15,371 nucleotides of DNA, taken from DATBLE01 sp038248655. Its GTDB lineage: Bacteria > Actinomycetota > Thermoleophilia > Gaiellales > Gaiellaceae. The notes under the pieces are model-generated. The model ran no database searches and was not told where the DNA came from. It worked only from the letters and a program-made list of their open reading frames with translations. The stretch spans positions 1 through 15,371 of the forward strand of contig JBBRXG010000073.1 of the NCBI GenBank assembly GCA_038248655.1, in the 5' to 3' direction. The position numbers and the translations under genes were made by a program. Shown here in pieces: positions 6,021-12,797 of the stretch (its first letter is position 1; each line of letters opens with the position of its first letter).

Positions 6021-7550
6021 ATGGTAACCGCCGCGCCGGTGCGCGAAGCTTCCGAGGTGCACGTTCTCGACCGCCGGGAGCTCCTGCTCCGCGCCGCCGG
6101 CGCCGCCGCCTCGGCCGGCGGAGCCGCGCACTTCGCGGCCGGCGCCATCGCGGCCGCCGGCGCCGACCCGCGGCTGCGGGAGTTGCAGCGGCTCGTCGAC
6201 GGGCCGGTGATCGGACCGCGCTCGGTCGCCTACGACTCGGCGAGGGTCGCGTACAACCGCCGCTTCGACGACCGCCGCCCGCTTGCGGTCGTCAGCCCCG
6301 TGAGCGCCGCCGACGTCCGGGCGCTCGTCGGCTGGTCGCGCAGGAGGGGGGTGGCGCTCGTCCCCCGCTCGGGCGGCCACAGCTACGCGGGCTACTCGAC
6401 CGGGTCGGGCGTCGTCGTCGACCTCTCCCGACTGAGCGGCGTGCGGATCGAGGGGAAGACGGCGGTGATCGGAGCGGGCGCGCGTCTGATCGACGTCTAC
6501 GCCGCGCTGGCCAGGAAAGGCGGGACGATCCCGGCGGGCTCGTGCGCGACCGTCGGCATCGGCGGGCTCGCGCTCGGCGGCGGGATCGGCCTCGTCTCGC
6601 GCAAGCTGGGCACGACGTCCGACAACGTCGAGTCGCTCGAGATCGTCACCGCCGACGGGCGCGTCCTGGAGTGCGACGAGCACCGGCACGCCGACCTCTA
6701 TTGGGCGTGCCGCGGCGGAGGCGGGCGCAACTTCGGGATCGTCACCAGCCTCCGCCTGCGCGTCGCCGCCGTCTCGACCGCGTCCTACTTCTTCGCGACC
6801 TGGCCGTGGGAGGCGGCGACCGAGCTCATCCCCGCCTGGCAGCGCTGGGCGCCGCACGCGCCGGACGCCCTGATGACGCTCTGCCGCCTCGCGACCGGAG
6901 GCTCCGCACCGTCGCTCCAGGTGTTCGGCCAGTACCTCGGCCCGGAGTCGAAGTTGAGCGGGCTCCTCGCTCCGCTCGCTCGCGCTGCTTCCCCGCTGCG
7001 TGTCGTCACCGGCACCTCCGGCTACCTCGACCTGATGCTGCGCTGGGCCGGGTGCCTCGGGCGCTCGCAGGCCGCCTGCCACCTCGTCTCCGAGCACGGC
7101 GTGCTCGAGCGCGCGACCTTCGCCGGCAAGTCGGACTACGTGGGAAAGCCTTTCCCGGCGCACGCGGTGCGGGTCCTGCAGCAGCGGCTGGAGGCACGGC
7201 AGTCGTCCGGTCACGGCTCCGGCGCCCTGATCATGGACGCCTACGGCGGGGCGATCGGCCGTGCGCGTCCCGACGCGACCGCGTTCGTGCACCGCTCGCC
7301 GCTCTGCTCGATGCAGTACCTCGCCTACTGGGGCGCGGACGAGCACCAGGCGGCTTCGCTCGCCTGGATTCGCGGCTTCCATGCCGCGATGCGGCCCTAT
7401 GTGACGGGTGCCGCCTATCAGAACTACGCCGATCCCGACCTGGCCGATTGGAAGCGTGCGTACTACGGCGCCAACTACGCGAGACTCCACGACGTGAAGC
7501 GGCGGTACGACCCGGACCGGCTGTTCCGGTTCCCGCAGGGGATCCGATGA
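6021..7550 (+). CDS. Tat-exported FAD-linked oxidoreductase, berberine bridge enzyme type
   Basis: 509 residues, normal for the family. The N-terminus carries an Arg-Arg motif (DRRELLLRAAG, Arg18-Arg19) and an Ala/Gly-rich hydrophobic stretch, a likely Tat signal, so the folded flavoprotein probably acts outside the membrane. The FAD_binding_4 domain (about 85-260) includes RSGGHSYAGYS and AGSCATVGIGGLALGGGIG; His120 and Cys175 match the two residues that bind FAD covalently in BBE/GOOX enzymes. The C-terminal BBE domain ends YDPDRLFRFPQGIR. Such enzymes oxidise alcohols, sugars or alkaloid-like rings with O2; the substrate here is unknown. The next gene overlaps by 4 nt (ATGA), so a glycan or glycolipid substrate is a reasonable inference. 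The GGAGG before the ATG is only 1 nt away; GTG codons at 6039 or 6057 are alternative starts. Confidence 0.88.
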   Translation: MVTAAPVREASEVHVLDRRELLLRAAGAAASAGGAAHFAAGAIAAAGADPRLRELQRLVDGPVIGPRSVAYDSARVAYNRRFDDRRPLAVVSPVSAADVRALVGWSRRRGVALVPRSGGHSYAGYSTGSGVVVDLSRLSGVRIEGKTAVIGAGARLIDVYAALARKGGTIPAGSCATVGIGGLALGGGIGLVSRKLGTTSDNVESLEIVTADGRVLECDEHRHADLYWACRGGGGRNFGIVTSLRLRVAAVSTASYFFATWPWEAATELIPAWQRWAPHAPDALMTLCRLATGGSAPSLQVFGQYLGPESKLSGLLAPLARAASPLRVVTGTSGYLDLMLRWAGCLGRSQAACHLVSEHGVLERATFAGKSDYVGKPFPAHAVRVLQQRLEARQSSGHGSGALIMDAYGGAIGRARPDATAFVHRSPLCSMQYLAYWGADEHQAASLAWIRGFHAAMRPYVTGAAYQNYADPDLADWKRAYYGANYARLHDVKRRYDPDRLFRFPQGIR

Positions 7551-8197
7551 CGGAAGCCGCCGAGCCGATCCCGAACCGGCGCGCGAAGCGGGCGCTCGAC
7601 CTCGTCGTCGCCTCGTTCCTCCTCCTCGTTCTCTCGCCGGTGTTCGTCTTCGCCTTCGTCGTTCTCGCCCTCGACCAGCTCCTCGTCCGGGCCGACCGCG
7701 GCGGCTGGCTCTACCGTGAGCGCCGCATCACCCGCGGGCGCACGTTCGACCTGTTCAAGTTCAGGGTGCTCCGCCGGAGCGCGCTCGAGGAGCTACGGAG
7801 GACGAAGGGCGCATATGCCCGTACCTACGAGCGTGACGAGGCGAACCTGACGAGGGCGGGCCGCCTGCTGAAGCGCATGTACCTCGACGAGCTGCCGCAG
7901 CTGGTGAACGTCCTCTGCGGCGACATGAGCCTCGTCGGGCCGCGGCCCTGGCCGGTGTCGATGGTCGAGAAGCAGGTCGCGACGGGCTTCGACTACCGGC
8001 ATCGCATCCGGGCCGGGTGGACCGGCCCGGCGCAGGTGCGAAAGGACTCTCCGAACCGGTCGCAGGAGACCGAGTTCGACCTCCAGTACGTCGAGGCGTG
8101 CCGGTCGCTCGGCGCCGGGCGCCTGCTCCGCTACGACCTGTCGCTCCTGGCGTCGTCGGTCGCGACGATGCTGCGCGGGCGGGGGCTCAGGTACTAG
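7547..8197 (+). CDS. Bacterial sugar transferase (monotopic polyprenyl-phosphate phosphoglycosyl transferase)
   Basis: 216 residues. The N-terminal KRALDLVVASFLLLVLSPVF (14-33) is the membrane-embedded helix of this family. FDLFKFRVLRR (68-77) corresponds to the usual KFR-T/S-M motif. LTRAGRLLKRMYLDELPQL (101-119) holds the catalytic Asp114-Glu115 pair, and GDMSLVGPRPWP (125-136) is the family signature. GWTGPAQVRKDS (158-169) replaces the commoner PGITGLWQV segment. The enzyme transfers a sugar-1-phosphate from a nucleotide sugar to undecaprenyl phosphate at the inner membrane face, starting glycan or glycolipid synthesis. No glycosyltransferases, flippases or polymerases surround it, which is unusual. 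The ATGA overlap with the oxidoreductase gene indicates coupled translation. Confidence 0.92.
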   Translation: MTEAAEPIPNRRAKRALDLVVASFLLLVLSPVFVFAFVVLALDQLLVRADRGGWLYRERRITRGRTFDLFKFRVLRRSALEELRRTKGAYARTYERDEANLTRAGRLLKRMYLDELPQLVNVLCGDMSLVGPRPWPVSMVEKQVATGFDYRHRIRAGWTGPAQVRKDSPNRSQETEFDLQYVEACRSLGAGRLLRYDLSLLASSVATMLRGRGLRY

Positions 8198-8205
8198 CCT
8201 CGGGC

Positions 8206-8991
8206 CTGAGCGAGGACTTCCGCCGCGACGGCGCTGTCTGCGTACGCGGTGCGTTCTCCGCAGCCGAGGTCGCGCTCGTCGAGCGCGGAATCGAGCGGAA
8301 CCTCGCGGAGCCGAGCGAGCGCGCTCAGGTGGCGAGCCGGGCCGACGACCCCGGCCGCTTCTTCGAGGACTTCTGCAACTGGCAGCGGATCTCCGAGTTC
8401 GCGGAGTTCGTGCGCACGTCGCCGGCGGCCGCGATCGCCGGTCACCTGCTCGGCTCGCGGTCGGTGCGGCTGTTCCACGACCACCTGCTGGTCAAGGAGT
8501 CTGGAACGAGGCAGCGCACGCCGTGGCACCAGGACCAGCCGTACTACAACGTCGACGGCGCCGACAACTGCTCGATGTGGATGCCGGTCGACCCGGTCGA
8601 CGGCGCGTCGACCGTCGAGTTCGTCGCCGGCTCTCACCTCGGGGCGTGGCTGATGCCGCGCTCCTTCATGGACGACCAGGCGAAATGGTTCCCTGAAGGC
8701 AGCCTCGAGGAGCTGCCGGACGTCGACGGCGACCGCGACCGCTTCGAGATCCTCGCCTGGGAGCTCGAGCCCGGCGACGCGGTCTTCTTCCACATGCTCA
8801 CCCTGCACGCCGCAGGCGGAGCGACGAGACGGCGGCGGGCGTTCTCGGTGCGCTTCCTCGGCGACGACGCGACCCATGCGCCGCGGCCCTGGCGGACGTC
8901 GCCCGAGTTCCCCCGCCTGATCGACGAGCTGCCGGCCGGCGCGCCGATGGACCATCCGCTCTTGCCCGTCCTCTGGCACGCCGACGCGTAG
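8206..8991 (+). CDS. Phytanoyl-CoA dioxygenase (PhyH) family Fe(II)/2-oxoglutarate oxygenase
   Basis: About 261 residues if started at a CTG at 8206, 9 nt after the stop of the sugar transferase gene. The protein then begins LSEDFRRDGAVCVRGAF, which closely fits the usual N-terminus of the family. In that numbering the iron ligands are His108-x-Asp110 (TPWHQDQPYY) and His201 (LTLHAAGG), with an arginine near 212-216 (RRAFSVRF) for 2-oxoglutarate. No in-frame ATG, GTG or TTG lies near the domain start. The alternatives are GTG 8098 or ATG 8017, both deep inside the transferase gene and giving Arg/Pro-rich extensions. These enzymes hydroxylate small molecules or lipids; the substrate is unknown. 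The sequence type (HDHLLVKE, CSMWMPVDPVDGASTVEFVAGSH) is a common bacterial PhyH subgroup. Position suggests an operon with the two preceding genes. Confidence 0.85.
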   Translation: MSEDFRRDGAVCVRGAFSAAEVALVERGIERNLAEPSERAQVASRADDPGRFFEDFCNWQRISEFAEFVRTSPAAAIAGHLLGSRSVRLFHDHLLVKESGTRQRTPWHQDQPYYNVDGADNCSMWMPVDPVDGASTVEFVAGSHLGAWLMPRSFMDDQAKWFPEGSLEELPDVDGDRDRFEILAWELEPGDAVFFHMLTLHAAGGATRRRRAFSVRFLGDDATHAPRPWRTSPEFPRLIDELPAGAPMDHPLLPVLWHADA

Positions 8992-9095
8992 CCTGAACGG
9001 ACAACGGGGCCGATTGAGGCCGGCAACCGCGCGCGGCGAGGTGCTCGCTGACGTATCGTCGGCTCGACCATCTCGGTCGGGTCCAGACAACGCCG

Positions 9096-9965
9096 ATGCA
9101 GACGGCCGCCGCGCTCATCATCACGCTCGTCTCCGCTTGCGCGCTGAACGTCGGCTACCTCCTCGAGCACAGCGTCGCCTCTCGGCTCCCGCCGCTGTCG
9201 GTTCGACACCCGCTCGGCGCCGCCCGGTGCCTGCTCGCTCAGCCGCGCTGGGTGGCCGGCTTCGCGACCGAGGTCTCGGGGTGGCTCCTCTTCGTCCTCG
9301 CGCTCGCGCTGGCGCCCCTCTCGCTCGTGCAGGCGACCGCGGCCGGTGGGATCGGGATCCTCGCCGTGATGGTCGCGCACTACACGGGTGTGCCCCTGAC
9401 CCGACCCGAGCAGGTTGGCGTCCTCGTCTCGATCGTCGGGCTGTGCATGCTGGGCATCTCGCTGGCGGGCGCGCATGGGCAGGGGGGCCGCGGGAGCTTC
9501 GCGGCGGTGGGCGCCTGGCTCGGCGGCTCGCTCGCGGCCGCTCTCGCTGCGCTCCGTTTCGCGCCGCGCCTGGTCGGCGGTGCCCCCGCGTACGGGCTCG
9601 CGACGGGAATCCTCTTCGCCGCCGGCGACGTGACCACGAAGACGACGGTGACCGGGGGCGAGCACGCGTACTTCATCCCGGCGCTCTGCGCCTGCTACGG
9701 GCTCGGGACGGTGGTGCTCCAGGCCGGCTTCCAGCGCGGCAACGCCCTCGTCACCGCCGGGATCGCGACCCTGTTCACGAACGCGCTGCCGATCGTCGCC
9801 GGGATGACGATCTTCGACGAGCCGCTCCCGGACGGTACCCTGGGTGCCGTGCGCGCCTGTTCGTTCTCGCTGGTGATCGTCGGGGCGGTTCTCCTCGCGC
9901 GCCAGCAGAGGGTCGCGGTGAGCGCGCGCGAGCATCCCGACGAGACCGTCGCGGCGATGGGCTAG
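9096..9965 (+). CDS. Integral membrane protein of the DMT/NIPA-like transporter type
   Basis: 289 residues with about nine hydrophobic segments (near 3-22, 52-74, 75-95, 106-125, 134-156, 165-184, 190-210, 215-238 and 246-268). Small residues inside helices, the APLSLVQATAAGGIGILAV segment and a repeat-like N/C half organisation resemble drug/metabolite-superfamily proteins such as EamA- or NIPA-like (Mg2+) carriers. The substrate cannot be assigned. ATG 9096 follows about 104 bp of non-coding sequence after the dioxygenase gene, so it may have its own promoter; a TATCGT at 9054-9059 is a weak -10 candidate. Its TAG stop shares a CTAG with the stop of the convergent gene downstream. Confidence 0.8.
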   Translation: MQTAAALIITLVSACALNVGYLLEHSVASRLPPLSVRHPLGAARCLLAQPRWVAGFATEVSGWLLFVLALALAPLSLVQATAAGGIGILAVMVAHYTGVPLTRPEQVGVLVSIVGLCMLGISLAGAHGQGGRGSFAAVGAWLGGSLAAALAALRFAPRLVGGAPAYGLATGILFAAGDVTTKTTVTGGEHAYFIPALCACYGLGTVVLQAGFQRGNALVTAGIATLFTNALPIVAGMTIFDEPLPDGTLGAVRACSFSLVIVGAVLLARQQRVAVSAREHPDETVAAMG

Positions 9966-11059
9966 GCCTCCCGGGCGTCGAGGTCGGCGAGGAGCTCGTC
10001 GATCGAACGGATCGGCGCGTGATCGAAGAGATCGACGACTTCGAGCTCGAGCTCACCCCGCTCCGGACCGGCGAGCTCGTCACAGGTGGCGTCCCACCTG
10101 ATCCGGTACGTGCCGGGCTCGCTCAGTCGTAGCACCCAGCCGGCTTCGTCGTCCATGTCGACGGGCGAGGAGGAGGGGAGGCTCTCGACTCCGATCTCGA
10201 CGAGCGCCGAGCCCGGCCCGTACGTCGGGTTCGAGACGCCGCCGATCGAGGCCGCGGAGGGCGGATCCCGCGAGGGGATCGTCGGACCGGGCGCGCCTCG
10301 CCGCTGATCTGCTCCAAGGAGCGTGGCGAGAGCGGTTCGTTTGCCTCGGAAGGTCGGCCGCAGCGGGAGCGGGGGACGCTCGAGCCGTTCCGTGACCGCC
10401 TCGAAGGGGTCCGGAAAGTGCGCCTTCACGGCCACGTTGTGGGCCGACCGGCGGCCGCTGTTCTCGAATCGGAACCGCCCCCGGACGAGGAGGGCGGAGT
10501 CGGTCCGGTAGGCGTCGAAGCGGGTGAGCGCCTCGCGCAGGGTGTCCGCGTACTCTTCGACCCGGTCGCGGAAGGCTTCGCGGTCGCGCTCGGTCGGTTT
10601 CCGGTAGGCCTCCAGCGAGCCCGTGAGCGGTGTCTTCGCTGATGGCAGCGTTCGCAGCGCCAGAGAGCGCTCGAACGCGACCGTCTGCTCGATGTCGAGC
10701 GGCCGCGGCCGCTGCCGGACGATGCGGGCGCGTTCGTGTCCGCGGTTGTCGGCCAGGAGCAGCACGCGCAGCCGGGGCCTTCGCTCCGCCGCGTCGGCGA
10801 GCATTCTGCTCTGCGCGGCCGTGAGCTCACCGAGGTCGCGCGCCAGCCTGTCGTCGCGCCGGCCGCGTGCTTCCAGCCTGATCAGCGCCCAGACACCGGC
10901 GAGCGCCCCGACCAGGGCGAATGCGAAGGTCACCGCGTCGAATGCGCTCGCACCGACCCCGTAGGCGGCCGCGAAGCCACACGCGAACACCGCGAGCGGG
11001 GGCAGCACGATCCTCGCGTGCCGAAGACGTCCGCTGTGCGGGTCGCGTTCCGAGCTCAT
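9962..11059 (-). CDS. Two-helix membrane protein of unknown function
   Basis: 365 residues from the ATG at 11059, preceded by GAGG about 6 nt upstream. Two adjacent hydrophobic helices (about 17-35 and 42-61) form an N-terminal hairpin, followed by a charged, partly helical region (65-200, for example LEARGRRDDRLARDLGELTAAQ). Then comes a section suggesting a beta-sandwich (FRFENSGRRSAHNVAVKAHF, a pattern common in Ig-like and CARDB-like domains), a Ser/Pro-rich stretch, and a second beta-like part ending at an acidic C-terminus. The two short helices suggest that the large domain is cytoplasmic. No catalytic motif is seen. It is probably co-transcribed with the Cys-x-Cys protein gene 38 nt upstream. 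Confidence 0.75.
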   Translation of the reverse strand: MSSERDPHSGRLRHARIVLPPLAVFACGFAAAYGVGASAFDAVTFAFALVGALAGVWALIRLEARGRRDDRLARDLGELTAAQSRMLADAAERRPRLRVLLLADNRGHERARIVRQRPRPLDIEQTVAFERSLALRTLPSAKTPLTGSLEAYRKPTERDREAFRDRVEEYADTLREALTRFDAYRTDSALLVRGRFRFENSGRRSAHNVAVKAHFPDPFEAVTERLERPPLPLRPTFRGKRTALATLLGADQRRGAPGPTIPSRDPPSAASIGGVSNPTYGPGSALVEIGVESLPSSSPVDMDDEAGWVLRLSEPGTYRIRWDATCDELAGPERGELELEVVDLFDHAPIRSIDELLADLDAREA

Positions 11060-11097
11060 CGGCGCCTCTACCTTAGGCTGTCGCCCTGCGCTCGCGT

Positions 11098-11454
11098 TCA
11101 CGCTCCGGCTTGGCCGCCCGGGGTGCGATGACGCTCCTGGGGGTGATCCCGGTCGATCTCGTCGCGAGCCTTGCCCGTCTTCTCGACGACGACGAACCCG
11201 CCGTGCTCCTCGATCACCCGCTCGACCTCCGGCTGGACGTGGGCCGGGACGACCACGAACCGGTACCGCTCGGCGAGGATCCGCTGATAGACCGGCGTCT
11301 GGAGCTCGATCTTCTCCAGGCAGAGCGCTTTCGCGCACTCGCAGTGGAACGGCATCTCGGAGGTGACGCCGTGGAGTTCCGCGCCCTCCTCGATCTGGCG
11401 GTTCACGTCCCGGACAGCCTCCTCGTTCTTCGCTGCCCGCCTGGCGAAATCCAT
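11098..11454 (-). CDS. Conserved-looking small protein with a Cys-x-Cys motif
   Basis: 118 residues from ATG 11454 (MDFARRAAKNEEAVRDVNRQ); a start at 11490 would add 12 residues. The N-terminal helix is followed by FHCECAKALCLEKIELQTPV, with Cys38, Cys40 and Cys45, then an alpha/beta part with VVVPAHVQPEVERVIEEHGG and FVVVEKTGKA. I recall short proteins of this type (CEC..C, P-x-H, VVEK-G) in actinobacteria, especially Thermoleophilia, with unknown function. The cysteine cluster might bind a metal, but no fourth ligand is obvious. It lies 38 nt upstream of the membrane protein gene on the same strand. Confidence 0.75.
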   Translation of the reverse strand: MDFARRAAKNEEAVRDVNRQIEEGAELHGVTSEMPFHCECAKALCLEKIELQTPVYQRILAERYRFVVVPAHVQPEVERVIEEHGGFVVVEKTGKARDEIDRDHPQERHRTPGGQAGA

Positions 11455-11516
11455 GATCCGGTTATCCCCGCCGGGCGGCGCGGTACACATGCTCTGACAA
11501 CTGGCCCTCCGAGTGA

Positions 11517-11636
11517 GGCCGGCTGTTCGGGACCGAGTGCGGCTACGAGACCGCCGAGGGGCTCACAGATGCAGAGCTGGCTGTGCTCGACCAAGAGCTG
11601 AGCCGGATCGATCCGACGATCCTCAGACTGGGCTGA
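11517..11636 (+). pseudogene. Possible C-terminal gene remnant
   Basis: After an in-frame TGA at 11514 the plus strand reads a short open stretch, GRLFGTECGYETAEGLTDAE, then LAVLDQELSRIDPTILRLG and TGA at 11634. It has no ATG or GTG start, but its third positions are mostly G/C and its composition is protein-like, like the helical end of a longer protein. It may be what remains of a deleted gene, or chance. The rest of the 246-nt stretch between the flanking minus-strand genes (11455-11700) shows nothing I can name except a 10-bp direct repeat (cgatcctcag at 11617-11626 and 11690-11699). Confidence 0.3.
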
Positions 11637-11700
11637 CCCGTGGCCCCCGGCGGAGGTCGGTAGGAGAGCCGGCCGCTTGGCGTACTGGGCGATCCTCAGC

Positions 11701-12147
11701 TCATGGGCGGATGTCGTAGCAGCCGCCCCGATTCTCCACCGAGGCGACCGACCAGGCGGCGTTTCCGTAGCCGTTTGCGAACTCGGTGGCACTCATGTAC
11801 TGCTCGATGATCTTTGCCTTCGTCCCGCGCCAGGTGTGGTGGCCGGTGACGGTCAGCTGGAACCGACGGACGACGCCGTCGTAGGAGCGAGCGACTGCGA
11901 TAAAGACCTTGTATCGGCGCAGCCCCGCGCCCAGCCAGCAATGGTTGTGCATGCCGACGCAGAAAGCCTTTGCGACGTTGAACGTGCGACCGTCATCGAT
12001 CTGCACCCCGCTGTTCTGTAGCTCCGACTTGCAAGCACCGGGTGTCCAGTACCAGTTTGACGTGGTGGCGCTCCGCGCAGCGCCGGCGTAAACGGCGGTG
12101 GCAAGCGCAGTTGCGATAACCGTAAGTCCAAGCACGAGAACTCTCAT
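11701..12147 (-). CDS. Small secreted protein of unknown function
   Basis: 148 residues from ATG 12147, preceded by AAGGAG about 7 nt upstream. The N-terminus MRVLVLGLTVIATALATAVY plus AGAARSA is a Sec signal peptide, with cleavage likely after an Ala-x-Ala near 22-27. The mature part is about 120 residues with four cysteines (39, 63, 70, 143), which could form two disulfides, and is rich in Trp/Tyr/His (NWYWTPGACK, GMHNHCWLGAG, VTGHHTWRG). I do not recognise the family. Codon use is less G/C-biased than in the left half of the window. A second small secreted cysteine-containing protein lies 75 nt upstream on the same strand, so the two may be co-expressed exported factors. Confidence 0.75.
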   Translation of the reverse strand: MRVLVLGLTVIATALATAVYAGAARSATTSNWYWTPGACKSELQNSGVQIDDGRTFNVAKAFCVGMHNHCWLGAGLRRYKVFIAVARSYDGVVRRFQLTVTGHHTWRGTKAKIIEQYMSATEFANGYGNAAWSVASVENRGGCYDIRP

Positions 12148-12222
12148 GACCTATCTCCTTCAGGCATTGCTCTGTGCATCAGCAGACGCGGACCGATGAC
12201 GGACTCGAGACACTCGAGATCG

Positions 12223-12558
12223 CTACGGATGGTGAATCCAGACCGCCACTCCGCCGTGATGCGAGCACGCTCCGGAAGTGTGCTGCGAGAAGCTGTACGT
12301 CCGGTCTCGGCACCTGGCCGTCGCGCCTGCCGGAGCGGTGGAGAAACGAGTCGGTCGACGAATGCATCGGCCACTTACGTTTCTGTAGTAGCCACGGCTG
12401 CACTGCACGGCGTACAGCCCCCCCGACGACGGTGACATGGTCGTGACGAAGCGGGCGGCTACTGACGTTTGCGGGGCCGCGTCTGACGCCGCCGCCGTAC
12501 CGATGCAGACAACGGCGGTCGTCAGGACAAGCACACCTACAACTCGAACGCGCGTCAT
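12223..12558 (-). CDS. Secreted DUF3761-type small protein
   Basis: 111 residues from ATG 12558, with GAGGACGTG just upstream; a longer frame to 12618 gives a non-signal-like extension. The signal peptide MTRVRVVGVLVLTTAVVCIG (1-20) is followed by an Ala-rich cleavage region. The mature part contains CSRGYYRNVSGRC (53-65), then PAGATARCRDRTYSFSQHTS and GACSHHGGVAVW. The pattern C-x-DGTYSFS-x(n)-CSHHGGVA-W is the DUF3761 signature as I remember it. Four mature cysteines (53, 65, 83, 98) probably pair. Function of the family is unknown. A hairpin lies in its upstream region. Confidence 0.8.
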   Translation of the reverse strand: MTRVRVVGVLVLTTAVVCIGTAAASDAAPQTSVAARFVTTMSPSSGGLYAVQCSRGYYRNVSGRCIRRPTRFSTAPAGATARCRDRTYSFSQHTSGACSHHGGVAVWIHHP

Positions 12559-12597
12559 CACGTCCTCATCGTGATCGATACCGGCAGGATTGTCGAT

Positions 12598-12627
12598 AGG
12601 TCCGATGCGCTGCTTCAAGTCGGACCT
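12598..12627. promoter_or_regulatory. Hairpin upstream of the DUF3761 gene
   Basis: aggtccga (12598-12605) and tcggacct (12620-12627) are perfect 8-bp inverted repeats around a 14-nt loop, 40-70 nt upstream of the minus-strand start at 12558. It could be a leader hairpin or operator; nothing else supports a specific role. Confidence 0.35.
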
Positions 12628-12666
12628 GCGACCGCATCGAATCCGCTAACCCCGGCATGCGAGCTC

Positions 12667-12694
12667 TTGCACCTCGGCAAGAGTGCTCTACGCT
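12667..12694 (+). promoter_or_regulatory. Candidate promoter of the serine protease gene, now cut off by the insertion sequence
   Basis: TTGCAC (12667-12672) and TACGCT (12689-12694) are separated by 16 nt, a plausible sigma-70-like pair. The -35 overlaps a 7-bp inverted repeat (ctcttgc 12664-12670, gcaagag 12677-12683), a possible operator. The insertion sequence begins right after the -10. Removing it and one target copy would place this promoter about 30 nt before the protease ATG. Confidence 0.4.
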
Positions 12695-12702
12695 AGGAGC
12701 TA
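12694..12702 (+). repeat. Left target-site duplication of the insertion sequence
   Basis: taggagcta here is repeated exactly at 14222-14230. The outermost TA could belong to either the target or the element, so the true duplication is 5 bp (ggagc), 7 bp or 9 bp. Confidence 0.8.
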
Positions 12703-12715
12703 CTTCCCCCTGAAA
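12701..12715 (+). repeat. Left terminal inverted repeat of the insertion sequence
   Basis: tacttccccctgaaa is an exact reverse complement of 14209-14223. Confidence 0.9.
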
Positions 12716-12760
12716 TAGTTGAGACTCGACGTGGGGTCCGGTCCATCCGGTCGGGGTCCT

Positions 12761-12785
12761 AAAGTCGCTGGGAATTCGCGACTTT
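12761..12785 (+). promoter_or_regulatory. Hairpin in the transposase leader
   Basis: aaagtcgc (12761-12768) pairs with gcgacttt (12778-12785) around a 9-nt loop, ending 12 nt before the transposase ATG and just upstream of its G-rich ribosome-binding region. Many insertion sequences carry such a stem near the transposase start to block readthrough translation from outside. That role here is inference. Confidence 0.45.
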
Positions 12786-12797
12786 GGGGGGTGTTCG

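Noticed and set aside
6015..7490. Upstream extension of the small membrane protein frame on the minus strand
   Set aside because: Antisense to the oxidoreductase gene and compositionally nonsense; only the part from the GTG at 6014 looks like protein.
11617..11699. 10-bp direct repeat cgatcctcag as a possible attachment or excision site
   Set aside because: Too short and only 63 bp apart; no integrase or other mobile gene is linked to it.
11677..12021. Plus-strand ORF opposite the secreted 148-residue protein
   Set aside because: The minus frame has a signal peptide and good SD; the plus frame has neither.
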